A DNA stretch of 64,000 nt from an uncultured Actinomycetes bacterium (GTDB taxonomy: Bacteria > Actinomycetota > Actinomycetes > Nanopelagicales > Nanopelagicaceae), in the NCBI GenBank assembly GCA_903838295.1, contig CAILXX010000016.1:55842-119841 (forward strand), written 5' to 3'. Of the stretch, positions 40,332-48,199 are shown piece after piece. Under the pieces are notes generated by a model that saw only the letters and a list, made by a program, of their open reading frames with translations, made no database searches and was not told the DNA's origin. Both the position numbers and the translations under genes were made by a program. Every line of letters starts with the position of its first letter. Position 1 is the first letter of the stretch.

Positions 40332-40404
40332 AGCCCCCCAACGGAATCGAACCGTTGACCTTTTCCTTACCATGGAAACGCTCTACCGACTGAGCTAGGG
40401 GGGC
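40332..40404 (-). tRNA. tRNA-Thr (anticodon GGT)
   Basis: The acceptor GCCCCCC/GGGGGGC pairs perfectly. The anticodon arm TTTCC-ATGGTAA-GGAAA gives GGT (Thr), and the T-arm CAACG-GTTCGATT-CCGTTG region is intact. No CCA is encoded. It lies 19 nt upstream of tRNA-Met on the same strand. Confidence 0.93.
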
Positions 40405-40452
40405 GAACACTGATCCTGCAGTCCGCAAGGCTACAGGTAGAATCGATGGACA

Positions 40453-42123
40453 ATGAAATTCCCCATTTCTCGCCCACTCGCAGCGCTGATTTCCGCCATA
40501 ACTATCGGGGCGCTCGTGCTTGGGACCGGCTTGGGTTATTTCTTATTTGCAAGAAATTCTGCCCCCGAGAAATTCTCCACTCTCATAACTCACGCAGACA
40601 TTCCGTATCGAGCCATGGAGACTTACCAACAATCCCTTTTGACCACTTTACCCATCGATAGCGGTCCAGTTGTGAATTCAACTTGCCCAGCTCTTTCTCC
40701 CACCTGGGTCCAGGATGAAAATCAAAAAGCAGGACTTCCTAACATGCAGATGGCTGACTGGAAGAAGCTTGATTTATCCGCGGCAACTGGAAGTGCACTA
40801 TGGCTCAATCAAAGTTCAGTCTCATGCGGCGATACTGTTGATATTCATGCCGCGCTGTATCAGTCGTACCCAGATCAACAAACTCCAGGTCCAAGAACCT
40901 TTGCTGCCTGGCGTATTGGTTATTACGGTGGTGCTGGCGCCCGCGAAATCTGGCGATCTAACCCAATTGATTTACAAAGCAGAAAAGCTACAACTAGCAG
41001 TCAGGCAACGCGCTTTACAGAAGCGCTCTGGCCGGTTAACACAAAATTTACGATTGGTAATGATTGGACACCTGGTTTTTATCTGATCGTCTCACTATCC
41101 CCTTTTGGGAAAATTGAAAATGCGGCGCCTCTGGTCGTACGAAGTCCAGTAGGAACTTCGAAACTAGTCATGATGCATTCATTCTTAACGTGGAATGCAT
41201 ACAACAGTTTTGGTGGACGATCCACGTACAACGGCCCAGGAGAAAACGCTACTGCTGATCTGGCACAACGAAGTCGTATTGGATCCTTTGATCGCCCGAT
41301 TGTTGGCAGTGGCGCATTTAGCATTCAACGAGATGCCATACCTTTTGTTCAATTTACAGAAGAGCATGGTCTCAATATCGATCAGATTTCTGATTTAAAT
41401 CTTGATCAAAATCCTTCACTCGCATTGCATTACAATGGAGTTATTCTTGGCGGTCATGCCGAATACTTTACGCATCGCATGTTCCAAACAATGATTGCGC
41501 TCCGAAATTCAGGAACAAACTTGGCGTTTCTAGGCGCTAACACTGCAAATTGGCAGATTCGAATGGAACCTTCGAAATTCGGTCCAAATCGCCACATGGT
41601 TATTTACAGATTAGCGACACAAGATCCACAGACAAATATTGACCAAGTCACGATCGAATTCGCAGACAATAGAATTAACACGCCACCAAATTTATTCACC
41701 GGTGAATCAACGGTTGGTGTACATGTTTTTGGAACTCTTAAATCCGTCACGATTCCGCAATGGCTGACTTTGCCCTCGGATTCATCGATCTCGCAAATCA
41801 GCAGTGATACCGAAGGTGAAGCCGTGCAAAACAACGTTGCTTCACCTCCAAATATTCATATTCTTTTTGCGGGCACACTTAGCCTGCGTCGACCTCTTTC
41901 TAGAGGAGCGAGAGCACTCAATCCAGTGGTTGAAACGAGTTGGTTTACAACCCCTTCCGGTTCGGCCATATTCGATGCAGGTATGACTACATGGACGTGC
42001 AACCTCATGGAATCTTGCATCGATAGCGAATACTCGCCTTCTTCCCAGTCGATCGTTCAATCAACTACTCTTCAAATCCTTACCCTCTGGCAACAATCGC
42101 ATATTGGAGTGACCCTTAAATGA
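40453..42123 (+). CDS. N-terminally anchored protein with DMF-beta-like large domain
   Basis: It has 556 residues. One hydrophobic segment at about 8-33 (LAALISAITIGALVLGTGLGYFLF) is a signal anchor, so the rest is probably extracytoplasmic. The body resembles the large domain of the N,N-dimethylformamidase beta subunit family: FAAWRIGYYGGAGAREIW, TWNAYNSFGGRSTYNG, GSFDRPI, and GVILGGHAEYFTHRMFQTM. Such domains occur in actinobacterial proteins of unknown substrate, so amidase activity is not implied. It overlaps the next membrane-protein gene by 4 bases, implying a functional pair. TAGAAT lies 9 nt before the ATG. Confidence 0.7.
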   Translation: MKFPISRPLAALISAITIGALVLGTGLGYFLFARNSAPEKFSTLITHADIPYRAMETYQQSLLTTLPIDSGPVVNSTCPALSPTWVQDENQKAGLPNMQMADWKKLDLSAATGSALWLNQSSVSCGDTVDIHAALYQSYPDQQTPGPRTFAAWRIGYYGGAGAREIWRSNPIDLQSRKATTSSQATRFTEALWPVNTKFTIGNDWTPGFYLIVSLSPFGKIENAAPLVVRSPVGTSKLVMMHSFLTWNAYNSFGGRSTYNGPGENATADLAQRSRIGSFDRPIVGSGAFSIQRDAIPFVQFTEEHGLNIDQISDLNLDQNPSLALHYNGVILGGHAEYFTHRMFQTMIALRNSGTNLAFLGANTANWQIRMEPSKFGPNRHMVIYRLATQDPQTNIDQVTIEFADNRINTPPNLFTGESTVGVHVFGTLKSVTIPQWLTLPSDSSISQISSDTEGEAVQNNVASPPNIHILFAGTLSLRRPLSRGARALNPVVETSWFTTPSGSAIFDAGMTTWTCNLMESCIDSEYSPSSQSIVQSTTLQILTLWQQSHIGVTLK

Positions 42124-42803
42124 AGCGACCAGAATTTCATCTTCCAGATGTTCCCCATTGGTTCAAACCCCATATGGGTGAGCGCCGATGGCCAGTCTCC
42201 TTCGTCGTTGGCGTTGTAATTCTTCTGCAATATCTCTTACCGAATTCGCTCTCCTTAAAAATTCAGCCCGAAATTTGTATTCTGGAATTAATACTCACTC
42301 TCGTTTTGTTCGCAATGAGTCCGGGAAGAATCGCATCACATCGCAGGTCGACGTGGTGGACAGGTGTTGCTCTCACTGGAGTAATGACCGCAAGCAATAT
42401 TGCATCGGCCGTTCAATTGGTTCAACGATTGCTTGATGGCACCATCAAGAGCCCCAATAATCTCTTGGCATTCGGTGGATCTATCTGGCTAACCAATATG
42501 GTCGTCTTTAGCCTTTGGTATTGGGAATTTGATCGTGGGGGCCCTGGTGCGCGCGCCGAAGCCCTGGATCCCTATCCTGATTTCCTATTTCCACAGATGA
42601 CTGATCCTAAATATGCGCCTCAAAATTGGGCTCCAACCTACTTTGATTATCTCTTCACTTCGTACACAAATGCCAGTGCTTTTAGTCCGACAGATGTAAT
42701 GCCACTTACTCGCTGGGCAAAGATGTTGATGTTAATGCAGAGCGCAACATCTTTGGTCACAGTCGGTTTGGTTATCGCACGTGCAGTAAATATTCTTCAC
42801 TAA
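42120..42803 (+). CDS. conserved integral membrane protein, partner of the DMF-beta-like protein
   Basis: It has 227 residues with about five hydrophobic segments (near 25-45, 50-68, 82-100, 120-138 and 205-222). A conserved-looking stretch (LDPYPDFLFPQMTDP, FDYLFTSYTNASAFSPTDVMPLTRWAKMLML) resembles the pore/selectivity region of actinobacterial ion-channel-like membrane proteins of unknown function; this is a weak memory-based match. Its start overlaps the upstream stop (ATGA). It ends 1 nt before the convergent nitroreductase. Confidence 0.6.
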   Translation: MKRPEFHLPDVPHWFKPHMGERRWPVSFVVGVVILLQYLLPNSLSLKIQPEICILELILTLVLFAMSPGRIASHRRSTWWTGVALTGVMTASNIASAVQLVQRLLDGTIKSPNNLLAFGGSIWLTNMVVFSLWYWEFDRGGPGARAEALDPYPDFLFPQMTDPKYAPQNWAPTYFDYLFTSYTNASAFSPTDVMPLTRWAKMLMLMQSATSLVTVGLVIARAVNILH

Positions 42804-42804
42804 C

Positions 42805-43383
42805 CTAAATCGAACCACCTACGATTAAATCTTGCAATGGAATCCGAGTGCGATCTGCAATTTCTCGCTCCACCAAAGTAGGATCCTGAAGGCTTTCTGC
42901 TGGCGCTTGCTTTCCGATTGCCAAAATCACAATTGGCGCTATCCCCTCTTGCAATTCAAAAGCCGTAACCGCTGCTGCGCGATCAAAACCACCCATCTGG
43001 CGCACAACAAACCCACGGTGATGCGCTTCTACTGTTAATAGCGAAGCTGCTAAACCCGCGTCATACAACGCAGATCCACGATTTGATCCATCTTCATTCA
43101 TCGTCTTAGTTGCAACCATGATCAATGCAACAGCTTTTGGAGTCCAGATTTGATTAAAACCTGCCAAGAGGTCGATCATCTTGGAAAATTCGTATTCGCC
43201 GCGCTTGGCTACAACAAAACGCCAAGGTTGACCGTTATTTGACGACGGGGCCCAACGCGCCGCTTCCAACATCGCCGTCAGATCTACCGCTGAAATAGTT
43301 GAATTACCATCAAAAGAACGCGGGCTCCAACGTTCTGCCAAGATCGGATGAAGGTCTACGGAAGTCTCTGCTTTTTTTCTCAT
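42805..43383 (-). CDS. nitroreductase family protein (second)
   Basis: It has 192 residues: ILAERWSPRSFD (FMN-phosphate region) near residue 15, EAARWAPSSNNGQPWRFVVAKR near 42-62, and AHHRGFVVRQMGGFD in the C-terminal half. It is the compact nitroreductase type, distinct from the 249-residue protein at 23.9 kb. The substrate is unknown. TAAACT-N6-ATG suggests a leaderless message of its own. It lies 26 nt downstream of the CoA-binding protein gene. Confidence 0.85.
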   Translation of the reverse strand: MRKKAETSVDLHPILAERWSPRSFDGNSTISAVDLTAMLEAARWAPSSNNGQPWRFVVAKRGEYEFSKMIDLLAGFNQIWTPKAVALIMVATKTMNEDGSNRGSALYDAGLAASLLTVEAHHRGFVVRQMGGFDRAAAVTAFELQEGIAPIVILAIGKQAPAESLQDPTLVEREIADRTRIPLQDLIVGGSI

Positions 43384-43389
43384 GGGCCC

Positions 43390-43395
43390 AGTTTA
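43390..43395 (-). promoter_or_regulatory. -10-like hexamer for the leaderless nitroreductase
   Basis: The minus strand reads TAAACT, 6 nt (GGGCCC), then ATG 43383. No Shine-Dalgarno precedes the start. It repeats the spacing found at five other starts in this window. Confidence 0.45.
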
Positions 43396-43409
43396 CATAT
43401 GACTGCCAA

Positions 43410-43835
43410 CTACCGCAGAAGTAAATCGTAATCAACCTTTAAGCATCGATTCTGAACTACATTTAATCCATTTTTTACACCACGATTTGCGGTCACCTGA
43501 TCTGATAGTCCTAGCTGCATCCACATAGTTTTAGCTCGAATTGCAATCGCTTCATCCAACACAACTGGCATATCTGCAATATTTCTAAAGACATCCACGA
43601 TATCAATCCATTCAGGTACTTCTGCTAGAGATCGATAGACGGGGTGACCAAATAAGGTATTTATTCTTGGATTCACAAAAAATAGGTTGTAATGTGAATG
43701 ATCAAGTAGCCACTCACTCACGCCATAAACGGGGCGCTCTTTGTTATCAGATGCACCAACTATCGCGACGTTCTTGGAATCTTTGAGAATCTTAGTGATT
43801 TCTTCATCGCTGGGTGGAACCCAAAAAATTGTCAT
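43410..43835 (-). CDS. CoA-binding domain protein (YccU-like)
   Basis: It has 141 residues forming a single CoA-binding Rossmann domain as in the succinyl-CoA synthetase alpha N-terminus: KNVAIVGASDNKERPVYGVSEWLL, NPRINTLFGHPVYRSLAEVPE, and IDVVDVFRN-like (IDIVDVFRNIADMP). It has no catalytic domain; family members bind CoA, and their role is unclear. Its ATG overlaps the glpD stop by one base, so it is translated with glpD. Confidence 0.85.
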   Translation of the reverse strand: MTIFWVPPSDEEITKILKDSKNVAIVGASDNKERPVYGVSEWLLDHSHYNLFFVNPRINTLFGHPVYRSLAEVPEWIDIVDVFRNIADMPVVLDEAIAIRAKTMWMQLGLSDQVTANRGVKNGLNVVQNRCLKVDYDLLLR

Positions 43836-45475
43836 TAATTTACAGCTGACATCTCTAATGTGACATATTTTTCGAAGGCCAGTACCTGGCGCTTGATCTC
43901 TGCTTTATTCCATCCCAGAACTGGAGCAATTAATTCGGCACATTCTTGAGAAATATCAAGGCCATGATTCTTTGATTCCATCGCTACTCGTAGGCGGCGA
44001 ACAAGTACATCAACGAGAGACCGTGCCCCTTCATGAGTTGCTGCGTAAAGTACTTCAGCTCGGACATAGTAAGAGCCAGGGAGTAATTCCTTGGAAAGAT
44101 CCGAATCTTTATAAATCAAGTTTAAAATGTCACTAATTGCGGTGCCATACCTATTTAGCAGATGTTCGATAGTTGCAGTAGACATTGAATACGATTCGGC
44201 AAGGCTTGTAACACTCTTCTTTAAGGAGTCATACCCCACTGCGCCCAATAGCGGAATCTTAGAAGTTTTGGATTTTGGGACATTAAATCCAAGATCCTTA
44301 GCCGCAGCATCCACTGCATCTTGGGCCATGATTCGATACGTCGTGTACTTTCCACCGGCGATACTGACAAAGCCATCAATGGGGTGATCAACCGTGTGTT
44401 CTCTGGAAATCTTGGTAGTCGACGAATCTTTCGTGGGTGATACCAACGGGCGTATCCCGGCATAGGTACTCAATACCTGCTCGCGACTGATTTTAGGAAT
44501 CAAAACTTTATTTGCCTGTTCGATGATGTAATCGACATCTTCTGGATCAGCAACCGGCCGTTCGCGATCCCCGGTATACGGAGTATCGGTAGTGCCAAGT
44601 AACCACTCATTGACCCAGGGAATGATGAATAGAACTGAGACAGGTGTCCTAAGAATTACTCCAGTCTTTAAATCAATGGCATCTTTTGGCAAGGTGATAT
44701 GCACACCTTTACTCATCATTATTTTGTAGCCAGGGGTGATCCCGCATTGCTCATAAATAGCTTCGTTCCAAATACCAGCAGCGGCGATAACTACTTTGGC
44801 TTTTACTTTAAAACTCTCATTATCAATATTTACGGTTGCGCCGATGATCTTTTTGTTGCTACGAATAACTTGTGAAACTTTGGCACCTGTAACCATTGTT
44901 GCACCATGCGCTTTTGCAGTACGAGCAACCATCATTGTGTGCCTAGCGTCATCAACTTGTGCATCGTAATAAAGCAACCCTCCAATAACAATTTCTGGGT
45001 TTAAAGATCTGGCCGCCGTACTCATTTCTGAAACGGCAATATGTGAATGCCATGGAACGGCTCGTTGCATCCCACGTAACATGTCATATAGAAGTAATCC
45101 AGCACCAACATAAATACGATCAATATATTTTCTGTGGAGTGGATATAAAAATGAAAGAGGTTTAACTAAGTGCGGTGCTTGATGAGTTATCATCAATTCA
45201 CGTTCGTGCAATGCTTCGCGGACCAGGCGAAAATCAAATTGCTCTAAATAGCGCAAGCCACCGTGAATCAACTTACTTGAACGAGATGAAGTACCTGCCG
45301 CATAGTCATCACTTTCAACGAGTGCAACCGATAGCCCGCGCGAAGCAGCGTCTAGGGCAATACCGCTTCCTACAACTCCCCCACCAATTACAAGGATGTC
45401 GAAATCCGTGTTCTTGAGTTTGGCTATATCGGCCTCACGTTGCGCAGGATTGAGTACTGACGATTCGTTGGCCAC
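43835..45475 (-). CDS. glpD: aerobic glycerol-3-phosphate dehydrogenase (FAD)
   Basis: GlpD oxidises glycerol-3-phosphate to dihydroxyacetone phosphate at the membrane, passing electrons to quinone. The FAD motif FDILVIGGGVVGSGIALDAASRG is near the N-terminus, SSRSSKLIHGGLRYLEQ follows, and the C-terminal helical domain ends near LGWNKAEIKRQV. The start proposed is GTG 45475, giving 546 residues, because TATTCT lies exactly 6 nt upstream. The frame also opens at ATG 45499 (554 residues), but that overlaps the divergent glpK coding region. It pairs functionally with glpK. Confidence 0.93.
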   Translation of the reverse strand: MANESSVLNPAQREADIAKLKNTDFDILVIGGGVVGSGIALDAASRGLSVALVESDDYAAGTSSRSSKLIHGGLRYLEQFDFRLVREALHERELMITHQAPHLVKPLSFLYPLHRKYIDRIYVGAGLLLYDMLRGMQRAVPWHSHIAVSEMSTAARSLNPEIVIGGLLYYDAQVDDARHTMMVARTAKAHGATMVTGAKVSQVIRSNKKIIGATVNIDNESFKVKAKVVIAAAGIWNEAIYEQCGITPGYKIMMSKGVHITLPKDAIDLKTGVILRTPVSVLFIIPWVNEWLLGTTDTPYTGDRERPVADPEDVDYIIEQANKVLIPKISREQVLSTYAGIRPLVSPTKDSSTTKISREHTVDHPIDGFVSIAGGKYTTYRIMAQDAVDAAAKDLGFNVPKSKTSKIPLLGAVGYDSLKKSVTSLAESYSMSTATIEHLLNRYGTAISDILNLIYKDSDLSKELLPGSYYVRAEVLYAATHEGARSLVDVLVRRLRVAMESKNHGLDISQECAELIAPVLGWNKAEIKRQVLAFEKYVTLEMSAVN

Positions 45476-45493
45476 AGACGTAGAATACGGGTA
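45475..45493. promoter_or_regulatory. shared symmetric -10 element driving glpK (+) and glpD (-)
   Basis: On plus, TAGAAT (45481-45486) is followed by 6 nt and the glpK ATG at 45493. On minus, TATTCT (45487-45482) is followed by 6 nt and the glpD GTG at 45475. The two hexamers share five base pairs. If both messages are leaderless, the start points lie 18 bp apart. A plus-strand -35, CTGACG, lies 18 nt upstream of TAGAAT. The minus -35 is weak. Confidence 0.6.
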
Positions 45494-46980
45494 TGTCATT
45501 CATTGGTGCGATCGACCAGGGAACTACGAGTACCCGATTCATGATCTTCGATGAATCAGGCAAGGTCATTGCTTCCGCCCAGAAAGAACACACTCAGATT
45601 TTGCCAAAGATGGGGTGGGTAGAACACGATGCCACCGAAATCTGGATTGCGGTTCAAGAAGTAATAACAGGTGCGCTCCGGGAAGCAAATCTGACGGGTC
45701 AGCAGCTAAGTGGGATCGGAATCACAAATCAACGTGAGACCACGGTGGTCTGGGATAGACAGACCGGGGAACCACTTCACAACGCCATCGTCTGGCAAGA
45801 CACTCGCAGCCAAGATATTTTGGATGCAATACCTAATGAAAAAGTTGCAAGGATTACCTACAAAACGGGATTACCACTTGCTCCGTATTTTTCGGCCAGC
45901 AAGATGAGTTGGATGATCCAAAATTTGCCCAAGGTAAGCGCGGCGTTGCAATCAGGACGAGCCCTATTCGGAACTGTTGATGCTTGGCTCGTCTGGAATC
46001 TATCCAAAGATCACAACCATGTCACAGATGTATCAAATGCCGCTCGTACGCTCTTAATGAATCTAGAGACTTTAGCGTGGGATTCGGAGTTATTAGAAAT
46101 ATTTGGGATTCCAGAAGCTGCACTTCCTACAATCAAAAGTTCTTCCGAAATTTATGCCGTTACTTCAAGTGATGGGCCATTGAAAGCGGAAATACCAATT
46201 GCGGGCATCTTAGGAGATCAGCATGCTGCCTTGCTTGGTCAATTGTGTTTAGAAAAAGGTGAATCCAAGACAACATATGGCACTGGTAATTTTGCGTTAC
46301 TAAATACAGGAACAGAAATTGTTCGTTCCAAAAACGGATTGCTGACAACTCTTGCTTTCAAATTGGGTGATCAACCAGCACGTTATGCCTTGGAGGGATC
46401 TGTGGCAGTAACAGGTTCTGCGGTTCAATGGTTAAGAGATCAATTAGGACTCATCGCTTCTTCATCAGAAATTGAATCACTTGCCGAATCGGTTCCTGAT
46501 AATGGTGGCGTTTACTTTGTGCCAGCTTTCTCAGGACTTTTTGCCCCCTATTGGCGAAACGATGCGCGCGGAGTACTTGTTGGCTTGACTCGCGCCGCGA
46601 CAAAGGCACACATTGCTCGCGCAACACTAGAAGCCATCTGCTTCCAGACTCTGGATGTCATTCGGGCTATGGAAAGTGAGACCGGCGTTAGTCTCAAGCA
46701 AATGCAAGTGGATGGCGGAATTACTCAAAATTCACTCTGCATGCAGATGCAGGCAGATATTTTGCAGATAGATGTATCTAGGCCTGTTATTGCGGAAACA
46801 ACTGCACTTGGCGCTGCTTATGCTGCCGGATTAGCAGTGGGGGTATGGAAAAGCACTGACGAATTAAAGGGTCAGTGGCAAGAGAGTAAACGTTGGAAGC
46901 CAAATCCCGAATCACAGTTACCAACCGTGGGATTAATCCAGTGGAAGAAGGCGATCGAACGCACTCTTAACTGGCTATAA
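45493..46980 (+). CDS. glpK: glycerol kinase
   Basis: GlpK phosphorylates glycerol to glycerol-3-phosphate in the cytosol. It has 495 residues of the FGGY family: GAIDQGTTSTRFMIFD at the N-terminus (ATP phosphate loop), GITNQRETTVVWDRQTG near 75, TYGTGNFALLNTG near 260 and VDGGITQNSLCMQMQADIL near 410. GITNQRET and WQDTR favour glycerol over xylulose. It is divergent from glpD, and its 3' end overlaps galK by 14 bases. No glpF is in the window. Confidence 0.95.
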   Translation: MSFIGAIDQGTTSTRFMIFDESGKVIASAQKEHTQILPKMGWVEHDATEIWIAVQEVITGALREANLTGQQLSGIGITNQRETTVVWDRQTGEPLHNAIVWQDTRSQDILDAIPNEKVARITYKTGLPLAPYFSASKMSWMIQNLPKVSAALQSGRALFGTVDAWLVWNLSKDHNHVTDVSNAARTLLMNLETLAWDSELLEIFGIPEAALPTIKSSSEIYAVTSSDGPLKAEIPIAGILGDQHAALLGQLCLEKGESKTTYGTGNFALLNTGTEIVRSKNGLLTTLAFKLGDQPARYALEGSVAVTGSAVQWLRDQLGLIASSSEIESLAESVPDNGGVYFVPAFSGLFAPYWRNDARGVLVGLTRAATKAHIARATLEAICFQTLDVIRAMESETGVSLKQMQVDGGITQNSLCMQMQADILQIDVSRPVIAETTALGAAYAAGLAVGVWKSTDELKGQWQESKRWKPNPESQLPTVGLIQWKKAIERTLNWL

Positions 46981-48100
46981 CTTGGGCACCATCTCCTGGT
47001 AGGGATGTAAAAAAACGCGGAGCTTTAAAATGTCCAGCATCAAAAGCGCTAGCAATCGCTGATTGGATAGCATCTAGGTGATCCGCTTTGATCAATGCAA
47101 TTGCGCTGCCACCAAATCCACCACCCACCATACGTGCACCGAGCGCTCCATGTTCCAAAGCGGTATCCACCGCAAGATTTAGTTCAGGGCACGAGACGTT
47201 GTAATCATCGCGTAAAGATTTATGTGATTCATTTAGTAATTTGCCCAACTTCGAAAAATTATTCTCTTTGAGTGCTTGGACCGCATCAAGTACACGTTGC
47301 ATCTCGGTTACCGCATGAAATCCACGAATGTATGTTGTTGGATCTAATTCGGATTTCCGCGCAACATAATCAGATACCGAAATATCTCGCAGTGAGGTAA
47401 TTCCCAACACTTTAACTGCAAGTTCGCACGACGCTCTGCGCTCTGCGTAGCCACCATCAACTAACTTGTGGTGTGCCTGTGTATCGATAATCAGGAGTTC
47501 GAGTCCTTGTGGCGCGATATCAAAAGGAATATTTGTGGTTGATAGATCCCGGCAATCGAGCAATAAAGCAGACCCGGCTTTGGCCATCAACGAGACAGAC
47601 TGATCCATGATTCCACATGGCATCCCGACATAGTCATTCTCTGCCTTTTGGGCAGCAAGTGCTAGCTGTGCTTGATCTAAATTCTTTTCGAAGAGGTGAT
47701 CAACTGCAATTGCCACAGCGCATTCGAGTGCAGCGCTCGATGAAAGGCCAGCGCCGAGTGGAACTCGGCCATCGATCAGAATATCTAAACCTCGATCTAC
47801 TTTAAGGACCCAGAGGACTCCCAATACATACCTGGTCCAACTTTCACCGACTTGAGGAGCCAGGGATGTCAGGTCGATTGACACGACTTCCCCTGCTTTT
47901 TGTAAAGAAGAAATTCGGATCATATTGTCGTTCCGGCGGGCCATTGCAACGGTAGTTACATTTTTAATCGCAAAAGGCAGAACAAAGCCATCACTGTAAT
48001 CAATGTGCTCCCCGATCAGGTTTACCCGACCTGGAGCAGTGGTGATGACCTCAGGATTGCCACCAAAAAGATTCGTAAAGCGCTTGCCAATATCATCCAT
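46967..48100 (-). CDS. galK: galactokinase
   Basis: GalK phosphorylates galactose at C1, the first Leloir step. It has 377 residues of the GHMP kinase family: PGRVNLIGEHIDYSDGFVLP near 22-41, the ATP loop PLGAGLSSSAALE near 115-127, and GGGFGGSAIALI near 325. GGAG precedes the ATG. It is divergent from the alpha-galactosidase across about 95 bp, so galactose released by that enzyme is the likely substrate. galT and galE are not in the window. Confidence 0.94.
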   Translation of the reverse strand: MDDIGKRFTNLFGGNPEVITTAPGRVNLIGEHIDYSDGFVLPFAIKNVTTVAMARRNDNMIRISSLQKAGEVVSIDLTSLAPQVGESWTRYVLGVLWVLKVDRGLDILIDGRVPLGAGLSSSAALECAVAIAVDHLFEKNLDQAQLALAAQKAENDYVGMPCGIMDQSVSLMAKAGSALLLDCRDLSTTNIPFDIAPQGLELLIIDTQAHHKLVDGGYAERRASCELAVKVLGITSLRDISVSDYVARKSELDPTTYIRGFHAVTEMQRVLDAVQALKENNFSKLGKLLNESHKSLRDDYNVSCPELNLAVDTALEHGALGARMVGGGFGGSAIALIKADHLDAIQSAIASAFDAGHFKAPRFFTSLPGDGAQVIAS

Positions 48101-48199
48101 GAAACTTGCTCCAAAAAACTTTCCTAGTAGTATGAAGGAATTAGCGCGATTCGCACTGGCTCACTCTAAAACCCTTGTCCCGCTTAGTAAAGGATGATC

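Noticed and set aside
40446..40661. 71-residue open frame starting 7 nt before the DMF-beta-like gene
   Set aside because: It is out of frame with a gene that has a clear signal anchor and domain, and its composition is not protein-like.
45493..46980. Xylulokinase or another FGGY sugar kinase
   Set aside because: GITNQRET and WQDTR motifs, the length of 495 residues and the divergent glpD indicate glycerol kinase.
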